From NCBI RefSeq assembly GCF_003185895.1, contig NZ_QHLY01000007.1, positions 356,648-420,647 on the forward strand: a stretch of 64,000 nucleotides of DNA. Direction: 5' to 3'. Shown here piece by piece: positions 34,166 to 43,054 of this stretch; the first letter of the stretch is position 1; each line of letters opens with the position of its first letter. The position numbers and the translations under genes are program-made. The DNA is from Cryobacterium arcticum (GTDB lineage: Bacteria; Actinomycetota; Actinomycetes; Actinomycetales; Microbacteriaceae). Under the pieces are notes generated by a model that saw only the letters and a list, made by a program, of their open reading frames with translations, did not search any database and had not been told where the DNA came from.

Positions 34166-37100
34166 ATGACGGAGATTCTGCAGCGACTCTCGCCGGCGAC
34201 CCGTGCCTGGTTCTCCGGCGCGTTCACCGCTCCCACCGAAGCGCAGCTCGGCGCCTGGGACGCCATCTCCCGCGGATCGCACACCCTCGTGGTCGCGCCG
34301 ACCGGCTCGGGCAAGACGCTGGCCGCGTTCCTCTGGGCGCTCGACCGGCTCTACTCGGCATCCTCTCCGGCAGCGACGGATGCCGCGGCAACGGAGCCCG
34401 CACCGCCGCCCGCCGCCCCCACCGGCACCCGGGTGCTCTACATCTCCCCGCTCAAAGCGCTCGGTGTGGACGTGGAGCGCAACCTCCGCGCTCCGCTGGT
34501 GGGCATCGGCCAGGCCGCGGAACGGCTGGGCCTGGCTCCGGTGCGCGTGAGCGTCGGCGTACGCAGCGGCGACACCCCCGCCGCCGACCGTCGCACCCTG
34601 GTGAAGACACCGCCCGAGATCCTCATCACCACCCCCGAGTCGCTGTTCCTCATGCTCACCTCGGCCGCCCGCGAATCCCTGCGCGGCGTCGACACCGTGA
34701 TCATCGACGAGATCCACGCCGTCGCGGCCAGCAAGCGCGGCGCGCACCTCGCCGTGTCGCTCGAGCGCCTGGATGCGCTGCTGGCCAAGCCCACCCAACG
34801 CATCGGGCTGTCCGCCACCGTGCGGCCGGCCTCAGAGGTAGCCCGGTTCCTCGGCGGCCTCGCCCCGGTGGAGATCGTGGCGCCGAAGAACGAGAAGCGC
34901 TTCGACCTTAAGGTGGTGGTGCCGGTCGACGACATGACCCAGCTCGGCGCCGTGCCGGTGCCAGAGGGCGCCACCTCCGCGGCCGCCCCGCAGACCGGGT
35001 CGATCTGGCCGCACGTCGAAGAGGCCATCGTCGACGCCGTGCTCGCGCACTCCTCCTCGATCGTGTTCGCCAATTCCCGGCGCCTGGCCGAGCGGCTCAC
35101 GGCCCGGTTCAACGAGATCTACTCCGAACGGCTCGCCCTGGCCGCCGAGGCCGAGCTGGTGCTCGCCGGCGGGTCGAACGACGCTCGGGCAGCATCCGAC
35201 GGGTTCCTCCCCGCCCTGCCCCGCCCGCCCGCCGAGCTGATGGGGGGCAGCGGCCAGACCGAGGGCGCCGAGGCGCTGCTCGCCCGCGCGCACCATGGCT
35301 CGGTGAGCAAGGACCAGCGGGCCATGATCGAAGACGACCTCAAGTCCGGCCGGCTGCGCTGCGTGGTGGCCACTTCCAGCCTCGAACTCGGCATCGACAT
35401 GGGTGAGGTCGACCTGGTCGTGCAGGTGGAATCGCCGCCGTCGGTGGCCAGCGGCCTGCAGCGCGTGGGCCGAGCCGGCCACCAGGTGGGCGAGGTCTCC
35501 CGCGGCATCATCTTCCCCAAGCACCGGGCCGACCTGATCCACGCCACCGTCGCCGCCGAGCGGATGGTGAGCGGCATGATCGAATCGCTGCAGGTGCCCG
35601 CCAACCCGCTCGACATCCTCGCCCAGCAGACCGTCGCCGCGGTGGCGCTCGAGCCGATCGACGCCGAGGATTGGTTCGACGCGGTGCGCCGCAGCGCCCC
35701 GTTCGCCACCCTGCCCCGCTCCGCCTACGAGGCCACTCTCGACCTGCTCGCCGGCCGGTACCCGTCCGACCAGTTCGCCGAGCTGCGGCCGCGCATCATC
35801 TGGGATCGCGACACGGGCCTGCTGACCGGCCGGCCCGGTGCCCAACGCCTCGCCGTCACCAGCGGCGGCACCATCCCGGATCGCGGCCTATTCGGCGTCT
35901 TCATGGTGGGCGGCGACCAGCCCACCGGTCGCCGCGTGGGTGAGCTCGACGAGGAGATGGTCTACGAATCCCGCGTCGGCGACGTCTTCGCGCTCGGAGC
36001 CACCAGCTGGCGCATCCAAGAGATCACCCACGACCGGGTGCTCGTGGTGCCGGCGTTCGGCGAGCCCGGTCGGCTGCCGTTCTGGAAGGGTGACGGCCTG
36101 GGTCGGCCCGCCGAACTCGGCGCGGCGATCGGTGCGTTCCTCCGCGAGGTGTCCGCGCTGACGCCGGCGAAGGCCCGCGCCCGCTGCCTGGCCGTGGGCC
36201 TCGACGAGCGGGCGGTCACCAACCTGCTGGCCTTCCTCGACGAACAACGCGCGGCCACCCGCTACCTGCCCACCGACCAGACCCTGGTGGTGGAGCGGTT
36301 CCGCGACGAACTCGGCGACTGGAGGGTGATCCTGCACTCGCCGTTCGGCCTCACCGTGCACGCACCCTGGGCCCTCGCCGTCGGCGCCCGGGTGCGGGAA
36401 CGCTTCGGCATCGACGGTGCCTGCGTCGCCAGCGACGACGGCATCGTGGTGCGCATCCCCGACACCGAAGCCGAGCCGCCCGGCGCCGACCTCTTCGTCT
36501 TCGAACCCGACGAACTCGAACAGCTCGTCACCGACGAGGTCGGCGGCTCCGCCCTGTTCGCCTCCCGGTTCCGGGAGTGCGCCGCGAGGGCGCTACTGCT
36601 GCCCAGGTACCGCCCGGGCAGCCGGTCACCGCTCTGGCAACAACGGCAGAAGGCGTCGCAGCTGCTCGACGTGGCCCGCGAGTACCCGTCGTTCCCGATC
36701 ATCCTCGAGACCATCCGCGAATGCCTGCAGGATGTCTACGACCTGCCCGCCCTCGTGGGCCTGGCCAAGCAGGTGGCGAGCCGCGCCATCCGGCTGGTGG
36801 AGACGAGCACCGACTCGGCCAGCCCGTTCGCCAACGCCCTGCTGTTCGGCTACGTCGCCGCCTTCATGTACGAGGGCGATTCGCCGCTGGCCGAACGCCG
36901 CGCCACCGCCCTCTCGATCGACTCCGGTCTGCTGGCCGAACTGCTCGGCCGGGTGGAGCTGCGCGAACTCCTCGATCCTGCCGTGATCGAACGCACCGAC
37001 GCGGAGCTGCAACGGCTCGCCCCCGACCGCCGGGCGAAGGGTGTGGAAGGCGTCGCCGATCTGCTCCGCGGGCTCGGCCCGCTCACCGTGGCCGAGGTGG

Positions 37101-39136
37101 CGGAGCGCCTCGAAGCGCCCGCGGCCGAGCCCAGCACCGCAGAACCCAGTGCCGCAGAACCCGGCGCCGACACCGTCGAGTCGGAGTCCAGCGTTCCCAG
37201 CGCCAGCTTGGCCGACGCCCGCGCGCATCTCGACACGCTCACCCGCGCCCGCCGGGCCCTCAAGGTAGGAATCGCCGGCGAGGAACGTTGGGCGGTGATC
37301 GAGGATGCCGGCCGGTTGCGTGACGCGCTCGGAGTGCCGCTGGCACCGGGCATCCCCGAGGCGTTCACCGAAAGCGTGCGCGACCCGCTCGGCGACCTGG
37401 TCAGCCGGTATGCCCGCACCCACGGGCCGTTCACCACGGCCGACGTCGCCGCCCGGTTCGGTTTCGGCACCGCCATCGCGCTCGGTGCCCTTCGCCGGCT
37501 GGCCGACGCCCGCCGCATCGTCGAGGGAGAATTCCGCCCGCACGGCAGCGGCAGCGAGTGGTGCGACGCCGAGGTGCTGCGGCGCCTGCGTCGCCGCTCG
37601 CTCGCGGCGCTCCGGCACGAGGTCGAACCCGTCGACCAGGGCACGCTCGGCCGGTTCCTGCCGGCCTGGCAGCACGTGGGCGGCAAGCTGCGCGGCATCG
37701 ACGGTGTCGCCGCCGTGATCGAACAGCTCGAGGGCGCGCGCATCCCGGCCTCGGCCTGGGAGACGCTGATCCTGCCGTCCCGGGTCGCCGACTACAGCCC
37801 GGCGATGCTCGACGAACTCACCAACGCCGGCGAGGTGCTCTGGGCCGGTGCCGGATCGCTCAGCGGCAACGACGGTTGGGTGAGCCTGCACCTGGCCGAC
37901 ACGGCACCGCTCACCCTGCCCGTGCCCACGATCTTCGACACCACCGCCCTGCAACAGGAGATCCTCACCACCCTCGGCAGCGGGGGCGGCTATTTCTTCC
38001 GCCAGCTCGCCGACGCTGTGGGCAGTCAGGACGATTCCGCCCTGGTCGACTCCCTCTGGGACCTGGTCTGGGCCGGCCTGGTGAGCAACGACACTTTCGC
38101 GCCGGTGCGCTCGCTGATCAGCGGCGGCAGGTCGGCGCACTCCACCCGGCGCGCGGCACCCCGCGCCCGGCTGCACCGCGGCCGCGCGCTGCCCCGGCCC
38201 ACGATGCCCAGTCGGCAGGGCCCGCCCACGGTCTCGGGCCGCTGGTCCATCGTGCCCGTCGCCGACACGTCGTCGACCCGGCGTGCCCACGCCCTGGGTG
38301 AGACGCTGCTGGAACGCTACGGCGTGGTCACCCGCGGTGCCGTGATGGGCGAGAACGTGCTCGGCGGCTTCGCCCTGGTCTACAAGACGCTCAGCGGCTT
38401 CGAGGAAATGGGCCGCTGCCGCCGCGGCTACTTCGTGGAGGGACTCGGCGCGGCCCAGTTCGCCACCGCCGGCACCATCGACCGGATGCGCGGCTACGTC
38501 GACCAGCGCGAACGCGCCGAACGCGGCGACAGGTCGGCCCCCGCCACGGTCACCCTCGCCGCCACCGACCCGGCCAACCCCTACGGTGCCGTGCTGCCCT
38601 GGCCGGCCCTGCCCGAGGGCACCGGGCATCGGCCCGCGCGCAAGGCCGGCGGCCTGGTGGTGCTCGTCGACGGCCAGCTGGTGCTCTACGTGGAGCGCGG
38701 CGGCAAGTCGGTGCTCGCCTTCGACGGAACGTCGGCAGCCGGGGCGACCGGCGACGACGCCGGGGGAACAGCCGGTGACGCTGGCGCCGGCGGCAGCGGT
38801 CAGTCCGGGCCGGCGACCGTCGATGCCACCGGGGCGCACGTGAGCGGGGCGGGTGCCGGCGCGGACACCTCCCGCGGATCCGGCCTATCGAGTCAGGGCC
38901 AGACCATCTACGGGCAACCGCGTCAGGACCAGTCTCGTCAGGGCGTGCGCGAGGCACCCTCCGACATCATCCTGGCCGCCACCCGGTCGCTGGCCGCGAC
39001 CGTGACCGCCGGCCGAGTGGCCAAGCTCGCCGTGGAAAGCGTGAACGGGGAATTCGTGCTCGGAACCGTGGTGGGCGACGCCCTGCGCCTGGCCGGATTC
39101 ACCGAGACGCCGCGTGGACTGAGGCTGAATGCCTGA
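34166..39136 (+). CDS. lhr: Large ATP-dependent helicase, Lhr type
   Basis: 1656 aa. Superfamily 2 DNA helicase implicated in repair. The N-terminal motor has Walker A APTGSGKT at residues 44-51, DEIH near 181-184, SATVRP as motif III, and SSLELGIDMGEVDLVVQVESPPSV...QRVGRAGH as motifs IV-VI. The winged-helix and Lhr core follow (LPFWKGDG and related). The C-terminal part carries the large Lhr-CTD (KTLSGFEEMGRCRRGYFVEGLGAAQFA). Two disordered inserts are visible, an Ala/Glu/Pro stretch near 990-1020 and a Gly/Ala-rich one near 1530-1590. nei follows after 35 bp, the pairing also known in mycobacteria. Confidence 0.95.
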   Translation: MTEILQRLSPATRAWFSGAFTAPTEAQLGAWDAISRGSHTLVVAPTGSGKTLAAFLWALDRLYSASSPAATDAAATEPAPPPAAPTGTRVLYISPLKALGVDVERNLRAPLVGIGQAAERLGLAPVRVSVGVRSGDTPAADRRTLVKTPPEILITTPESLFLMLTSAARESLRGVDTVIIDEIHAVAASKRGAHLAVSLERLDALLAKPTQRIGLSATVRPASEVARFLGGLAPVEIVAPKNEKRFDLKVVVPVDDMTQLGAVPVPEGATSAAAPQTGSIWPHVEEAIVDAVLAHSSSIVFANSRRLAERLTARFNEIYSERLALAAEAELVLAGGSNDARAASDGFLPALPRPPAELMGGSGQTEGAEALLARAHHGSVSKDQRAMIEDDLKSGRLRCVVATSSLELGIDMGEVDLVVQVESPPSVASGLQRVGRAGHQVGEVSRGIIFPKHRADLIHATVAAERMVSGMIESLQVPANPLDILAQQTVAAVALEPIDAEDWFDAVRRSAPFATLPRSAYEATLDLLAGRYPSDQFAELRPRIIWDRDTGLLTGRPGAQRLAVTSGGTIPDRGLFGVFMVGGDQPTGRRVGELDEEMVYESRVGDVFALGATSWRIQEITHDRVLVVPAFGEPGRLPFWKGDGLGRPAELGAAIGAFLREVSALTPAKARARCLAVGLDERAVTNLLAFLDEQRAATRYLPTDQTLVVERFRDELGDWRVILHSPFGLTVHAPWALAVGARVRERFGIDGACVASDDGIVVRIPDTEAEPPGADLFVFEPDELEQLVTDEVGGSALFASRFRECAARALLLPRYRPGSRSPLWQQRQKASQLLDVAREYPSFPIILETIRECLQDVYDLPALVGLAKQVASRAIRLVETSTDSASPFANALLFGYVAAFMYEGDSPLAERRATALSIDSGLLAELLGRVELRELLDPAVIERTDAELQRLAPDRRAKGVEGVADLLRGLGPLTVAEVAERLEAPAAEPSTAEPSAAEPGADTVESESSVPSASLADARAHLDTLTRARRALKVGIAGEERWAVIEDAGRLRDALGVPLAPGIPEAFTESVRDPLGDLVSRYARTHGPFTTADVAARFGFGTAIALGALRRLADARRIVEGEFRPHGSGSEWCDAEVLRRLRRRSLAALRHEVEPVDQGTLGRFLPAWQHVGGKLRGIDGVAAVIEQLEGARIPASAWETLILPSRVADYSPAMLDELTNAGEVLWAGAGSLSGNDGWVSLHLADTAPLTLPVPTIFDTTALQQEILTTLGSGGGYFFRQLADAVGSQDDSALVDSLWDLVWAGLVSNDTFAPVRSLISGGRSAHSTRRAAPRARLHRGRALPRPTMPSRQGPPTVSGRWSIVPVADTSSTRRAHALGETLLERYGVVTRGAVMGENVLGGFALVYKTLSGFEEMGRCRRGYFVEGLGAAQFATAGTIDRMRGYVDQRERAERGDRSAPATVTLAATDPANPYGAVLPWPALPEGTGHRPARKAGGLVVLVDGQLVLYVERGGKSVLAFDGTSAAGATGDDAGGTAGDAGAGGSGQSGPATVDATGAHVSGAGAGADTSRGSGLSSQGQTIYGQPRQDQSRQGVREAPSDIILAATRSLAATVTAGRVAKLAVESVNGEFVLGTVVGDALRLAGFTETPRGLRLNA

Positions 39137-39171
39137 GTTGCGCGGCGAGACCAACGCCGAAGTGGGCGCGG

Positions 39172-39951
39172 ATGCCTGAGGGCGACACCGTGTACCGCAG
39201 CGCCCGCAGCCTCGACGCGGCGTTGCACGGGGCCACGCTCACCCGCTGCGACATCCGCGTGCCGGCGTTCGCCACCGTGGACCTCACCGGGCAGGTGGTG
39301 CACGAGGTGGTCAGCCGCGGCAAGCACCTGGTGGCGCACGTGGGGGAGACCACCATCCACTCCCATCTGAAGATGGAGGGCACCTGGCACCTCTACCGGC
39401 ACGGCACGGCGTGGCGACGCCCTGCCTTTCAGGCGCGGATCGTGCTCGAGACGGCGGACTGGGTAGCCGTGGGATTCGAACTGGGCACCCTCGAACTGTT
39501 CCCCACCAGCGCTGACGAGCAGCATCTCGGCTACCTCGGCCCCGACCTGCTCGGCGCGGACTGGGACGCCGCCGAAGCCGTGCGCCGGCTCACCGCGGTG
39601 GCGGAGCGACCGGTGGCGGTCGCGCTCGGCGACCAGCGCAACCTGGCCGGGCTCGGCAACGTGTACGTCACCGAACTGTGCTTTCTGCGTGGGCTGCTGC
39701 CCACCCGCCCGATGGGCGAGGTCACCGACCCCGACGGGCTCGTCGCACTGGGCCACCGCCTGATCCTGGCCAACCGCGACCGCTCCGAACGCACCACAAC
39801 GGGCAATCTGCGCCGCGGTATGGGCACGTTCGTCTACGGGCGCCAGCGGCAGCCGTGCCGGCGGTGCGGCACCCGCATCCGCTCGGGCCAGCTCGGCCGC
39901 AGCGAACTCGAGCAGCGGGTCACCTACTGGTGCCCGGTCTGCCAGACCTGA
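39172..39951 (+). CDS. nei: Fpg/Nei-family DNA glycosylase (endonuclease VIII-like)
   Basis: 259 aa. It removes oxidised bases and cleaves the abasic site. After removal of Met, P2 and E3 (MPEGDTVYRSA) are the catalytic pair. The lysine region is HSHLKMEGTW, the helix-two-turn-helix has GDQRNLAGLGNVYVTELCF, and the C-terminal zinc finger is C-R-R-C...C-P-V-C. The start MPEGDTV favours Nei2 over Fpg (MPELPEV). It is encoded downstream of lhr, consistent with a repair operon. Confidence 0.94.
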   Translation: MPEGDTVYRSARSLDAALHGATLTRCDIRVPAFATVDLTGQVVHEVVSRGKHLVAHVGETTIHSHLKMEGTWHLYRHGTAWRRPAFQARIVLETADWVAVGFELGTLELFPTSADEQHLGYLGPDLLGADWDAAEAVRRLTAVAERPVAVALGDQRNLAGLGNVYVTELCFLRGLLPTRPMGEVTDPDGLVALGHRLILANRDRSERTTTGNLRRGMGTFVYGRQRQPCRRCGTRIRSGQLGRSELEQRVTYWCPVCQT

Positions 39952-39956
39952 TCGGC

Positions 39957-40253
39957 CTAAGAGGCCATCTGCGCGTGCCCGGCGGAATCACTGAGGTCAT
40001 CGGAGCGGTCATCCCCGCTGATCTCGGCCCACACCTCGTCAAGAGACAGGCCCACGACGTCGGCGATCGCCGCGATCGTGGGAAAGGCGGGCGTGGCGAT
40101 CCGGCCGGATTCGATCTTGCGCAGTGTCTCCGGCGACACCCGCGCCGCCAAGGCGATGTCGAGCATCGAGCGTGATCCGCGTGCACGACGCAGCACGGCG
40201 CCGAGACGCTGTCCGCGTTCGATTTCTGCGAGGGTGAGCGGCAATCTGACCAT
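39957..40253 (-). CDS. XRE-family transcriptional regulator
   Basis: 98 aa. The helix-turn-helix is SMLDIALAARVSPETLRKIESGRIATPAFPTIAAIADVVGLSLDEVW (about 29-76, quoted in part). It is convergent with nei (5 bp apart) and divergent from a methionine aminopeptidase gene, with 63 bp between the start codons. It may control that gene and itself. The ligand is unknown. Confidence 0.87.
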   Translation of the reverse strand: MVRLPLTLAEIERGQRLGAVLRRARGSRSMLDIALAARVSPETLRKIESGRIATPAFPTIAAIADVVGLSLDEVWAEISGDDRSDDLSDSAGHAQMAS

Positions 40254-40259
40254 GGCCCG

Positions 40260-40265
40260 ATTCTA
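40260..40265 (-). promoter_or_regulatory. -10 element TAGAAT for the XRE regulator
   Basis: It ends 6 nt before the ATG at 40253. The opposing map promoter (TATAGT at 40286-40291) is 20 bp away, so regulator binding here could affect both directions. Confidence 0.5.
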
Positions 40266-40316
40266 GTACGGGATAATATGGCCGGTATAGTTATTGGTTC
40301 CACTGGAAAGGCCCCC

Positions 40317-41099
40317 ATGATCGAAATCCTGACCCCCGCCGAGCTCGCCAGAGCCCGGGCCACCGGCGCCCTGGTCGCCGACATCCTGCACACCCTGAAG
40401 AGCCGCTGCGAAGTGGGCACGAACCTGCTCGACATCGACCGCTGGGCGCAGGCCATGATTCTCGCCGCCGGGGCACAGTCCTGCTACGTCGACTACGCCC
40501 CGTCGTTCGGGCGCGGGCCGTTTGGCCACTACATCTGCACGGCCGTCAACGACGCCGTGCTGCACGGGCTGCCCGGCGACTACCCGCTCGCCGACGGCGA
40601 CCTGCTCACCCTCGACCTCGCCGTCTCCCTGAACGGCATCGCTGCGGACTCGGCCATCAGCTTCATCGTGGGGGAGTCGCGGCCGGCGGAGAGCGTGGCG
40701 TTGATCAGTGCCACCGAAGACGCGCTGCGGGCCGGGATCGCCGTCGCCGGGCCCGGCGCCCGCATCGGTGACATCTCGCACGCCATCGGCACCGTGCTCA
40801 GCGCGGCAGGGTACTCGATCAACCTGGACTTCGGTGGTCACGGCATCGGGTCGACCATGCACCAGGACCCGCACGTGTCCAACGACGGCCGGCCCGGCCG
40901 GGGCTACACGCTACGGCCGGGACTGCTGCTGGCCCTGGAACCGTGGGTGATGGTGGACACCAACAGGCTCGTCACGGATGCCGACGGCTGGACTCTGCGC
41001 AGCGCGACGGGATGCCGCACGGCGCACAGCGAACACACGATCGCCATCACCGAGGATGGAGCTGAGATTCTGACACTGCCGACGCTGACGCCGGCGTGA
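40317..41099 (+). CDS. map: Type I methionine aminopeptidase
   Basis: 260 aa from ATG 40317, preceded by AAAGG; an in-frame ATG at 40278 would add 13 residues and overlap the predicted promoter. It removes the N-terminal Met from new proteins. The five metal ligands are traceable: LDLAV and DSAISF aspartates, GGHGIGSTMHQDP histidine, LALEPW and the HSEHTIAITEDG glutamates. The substrate histidine region reads HGLPGDYPLADGD. It is probably an additional copy of the ribosomal-locus map. Confidence 0.92.
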   Translation: MIEILTPAELARARATGALVADILHTLKSRCEVGTNLLDIDRWAQAMILAAGAQSCYVDYAPSFGRGPFGHYICTAVNDAVLHGLPGDYPLADGDLLTLDLAVSLNGIAADSAISFIVGESRPAESVALISATEDALRAGIAVAGPGARIGDISHAIGTVLSAAGYSINLDFGGHGIGSTMHQDPHVSNDGRPGRGYTLRPGLLLALEPWVMVDTNRLVTDADGWTLRSATGCRTAHSEHTIAITEDGAEILTLPTLTPA

Positions 41100-41108
41100 G
41101 TGGGCGCC

Positions 41109-41459
41109 TTAGTTGACGGGGCCGGTGAACTTCTCGCCCGGGCCCTGGCCGATCGGGTCGGGAATGCTGGACGCCTCGCGGAACGCCAGCTGCAACGACC
41201 GCAGGCCGTCGCGCAGGCTGCGTGCGTGCATATCGGAGATGTCGGGCGCGGATGCGGTGATCAAGCCGGCGAGGGCCGTGATCAGCTTGCGCGCCTCATC
41301 GAGGTCGATTTGCGTGTCGGGGTCGTCGGCGAGGCCGACCTTGACCGCCGAAGCGCTCATCAGGTGCACCGCAGCGGTCGTGATGATCTCCACCGCCGCC
41401 ACATCCGCGATGTCCCTCGTGGCCTGGCCGGACTGATCCTGATCGTAATTGTCGCTCAC
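41109..41459 (-). CDS. DUF1844 protein
   Basis: 116 aa, GTG start at 41459 with GAGGAAA upstream. EIITTAAVHLMSASAVKVGLADDP...DLDEARKLITALAGLI (quoted in part) is the DUF1844 core. It is divergent from infC, as commonly seen in actinobacteria, and convergent with map (9-bp gap). Function unknown. Confidence 0.88.
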   Translation of the reverse strand: MSDNYDQDQSGQATRDIADVAAVEIITTAAVHLMSASAVKVGLADDPDTQIDLDEARKLITALAGLITASAPDISDMHARSLRDGLRSLQLAFREASSIPDPIGQGPGEKFTGPVN

Positions 41460-41582
41460 TGGTTTCCTCTGCTATGCTTACCCGGGCTCCGAGATGAAAG
41501 TCTCGGTACGAAAGTGGATAATCTCCCACCCGCGCTTGACCGCTTCATAAAGGTTACCGGGTAGTTTGCACTCCGCCGTCGC

Positions 41583-41611
41583 TTGTTGGTTTCCAGCTTG
41601 CACGGTAGATA
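41583..41611 (+). promoter_or_regulatory. Candidate infC operon promoter
   Basis: TTGTTG (41583-41588) and TAGATA (41606-41611) are spaced by 17 bp, giving a leader of about 135 nt before infC. The leader holds a small hairpin GGAACT...AGTTCC (41639-41656) and a three-codon ORF (ATG CTT GAG TAG) at 41731. It covers most of the 294-bp gap between DUF1844 and infC. Confidence 0.5.
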
Positions 41612-41753
41612 GGGTGCCGCACGTGGTTGATGAGTGACGGAACTAGGAAAAGTTCCGAAACCCAAGAATTGCGCGCGCGATTGTCTCCTCTTCGTCTCCG
41701 GACGACATCCGTTGTCAGGCTGTAGCCACGATGCTTGAGTAGAGGAGAGACGC

Positions 41754-42338
41754 ATCAGCGATCCCCGTACAAATGACCGTATCCGCGTCCCCGAAGTCCG
41801 TCTCGTTGGTCCCAACGGCGAACAGGTTGGGGTCGTGGCGATTGATGTCGCCCTGCGCCTGGCACAGGAGGCTGACCTCGATCTGGTCGAAGTAGCCCCC
41901 ACGTCCAAGCCGCCGGTCGCGAAGATCATGGATTACGGCAAGTTCAAGTACGAAGCTGCGCAGAAGGCCAAAGAAGCCCGGCGCAACCAGGCGAACACGA
42001 TCCTCAAAGAGGTTCGTTTCCGTCTCAAGATTGATAAGCACGACTACGAGACCAAGCGCAAGCGCGCCGAAGGCTTCCTGAAGGCCGGCGACAAGGTCAA
42101 GGCCATGATTCTGTTCCGTGGCCGTGAACAGTCCCGTCCCGACCAGGGTGTACGTCTGCTTCAGAGATTTGCCGAGGATGTCGCGGAATTCGGTTCTGTG
42201 GAATCGAGCCCGACCATCGACGGTCGAAACATGGTCATGGTGATTGGCCCGCTGAAGAACAAATCAGAGGCCAAGGCAGAGGCCAATGCACATAGAGCTG
42301 CCGACAAGGCAGCCAAACAGGAGGAAAAGAATGCCTAA
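41754..42338 (+). CDS. infC: Translation initiation factor IF-3 with an ATC start codon
   Basis: 194 aa. IF-3 binds the 30S subunit and checks start codon choice. The reading frame opens after a TGA at 41736; the codons from there are GTA GAG GAG AGA CGC ATC, so the ATC at 41754 is the only plausible start before the conserved N-terminus ([18 protein letters not shown]). AGAGGAGAG is the Shine-Dalgarno sequence. A GTG at 41835 would delete about 27 conserved residues. A rare start (ATT/ATC) is known to make infC self-regulating. It overlaps rpmI by 8 nt. The C-terminal tail is Ala/Lys/Glu-rich. Confidence 0.93.
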   Translation: MSDPRTNDRIRVPEVRLVGPNGEQVGVVAIDVALRLAQEADLDLVEVAPTSKPPVAKIMDYGKFKYEAAQKAKEARRNQANTILKEVRFRLKIDKHDYETKRKRAEGFLKAGDKVKAMILFRGREQSRPDQGVRLLQRFAEDVAEFGSVESSPTIDGRNMVMVIGPLKNKSEAKAEANAHRAADKAAKQEEKNA

Positions 42339-42525
42339 GCAGAAGACCCACTCTGGGACAAAGAAGCGTTTCAAGGTCACTGGCTCCGGCAAGATCATGA
42401 AGCAGCAGGCCGGACTTCGCCACAACCTCGAGGTCAAGAGCACGCAGCACAAGTCACGCCTGAACCAGGACCAGGTTCTCGCCAAGGCCGACGTCAAGGC
42501 CATCAAGAAGCTTCTCGGCCACTAG
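42331..42525 (+). CDS. rpmI: 50S ribosomal protein bL35
   Basis: 64 aa from ATG 42331 with a strong AGGAGGA upstream. [21 protein letters not shown] is the family signature start (first 20 residues shown only in part elsewhere). The start lies inside the end of infC, so translation is coupled. rplT follows after 27 bp. Confidence 0.96.
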   Translation: MPKQKTHSGTKKRFKVTGSGKIMKQQAGLRHNLEVKSTQHKSRLNQDQVLAKADVKAIKKLLGH

Positions 42526-42552
42526 GCCCCGTACCCCTAAAGGAATTAGAAA

Positions 42553-42945
42553 ATGGCAAGAGTAAAGAGGGCCGTCAACGCCCACAAGAAGCGTCGCGTA
42601 ATTCTTGAGCGCGCCGAGGGTTACCGCGGTCAGCGTTCACGCCTGTACCGCAAGGCCAAGGAGCAGGTCACTCACTCCCTCGTCTACAGCTACCGTGACC
42701 GTCGTGCACGCAAGGGTGACTTCCGTCGCCTGTGGATCCAGCGCATCAACGCTGCGTCCCGCGCGAACGGCCTGACCTACAACCGTCTGATCCAGGGCCT
42801 CGCCCTGGCCGGCATCCAGGTCGACCGTCGCATCCTCGCCGACCTCGCCGTCACCGAGCCCGCCACCTTCGCGGCCATCGTTGAGAGCGCCAAGGCAGCA
42901 CTGCCCGCCGACACCTCCGCTCCGAAGGTTGTTGCAGCGAAGTAG
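42553..42945 (+). CDS. rplT: 50S ribosomal protein bL20
   Basis: 130 aa. [20 protein letters not shown] and [20 protein letters not shown] are the conserved rRNA-binding parts. It is the last gene of the infC-rpmI-rplT operon; in other bacteria bL20 represses this operon through a leader RNA, which I cannot confirm here. AAAGGAATT precedes the start. Confidence 0.97.
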   Translation: MARVKRAVNAHKKRRVILERAEGYRGQRSRLYRKAKEQVTHSLVYSYRDRRARKGDFRRLWIQRINAASRANGLTYNRLIQGLALAGIQVDRRILADLAVTEPATFAAIVESAKAALPADTSAPKVVAAK

Positions 42946-42963
42946 TCACACCGCTTTTCCTCG

Positions 42964-43000
42964 ACGGGAGCGATCACCATTCGGTGATCGCTCCCGTTTT
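42964..43000 (+). terminator. Terminator after rplT
   Basis: ACGGGAGCGATCACC and GGTGATCGCTCCCGT form a perfect 15-bp stem with an ATTC loop and a TTTT tail. Confidence 0.93.
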
Positions 43001-43042
43001 GTATGCCCGGCGGGGCATTCGGGCGCGTGGGTGCGCGACGCC

Positions 43043-43048
43043 TAAGCT
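43043..43048 (+). promoter_or_regulatory. -10 element TAAGCT for the TrmH-type gene
   Basis: It lies 6 nt before the ATG at 43055, and GGAGAC between them is too close to the start to be a normal ribosome-binding site. Confidence 0.5.
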
Positions 43049-43054
43049 GGAGAC

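Noticed and set aside
36626..38839. 737-aa minus-strand ORF opposite lhr
   Set aside because: Shadow frame of the helicase gene, made possible by the scarcity of stop codons in G+C-rich DNA.
41835..42338. infC starting at GTG 41835
   Set aside because: It would remove about 27 conserved N-terminal residues of IF-3 that are encoded in frame just upstream.
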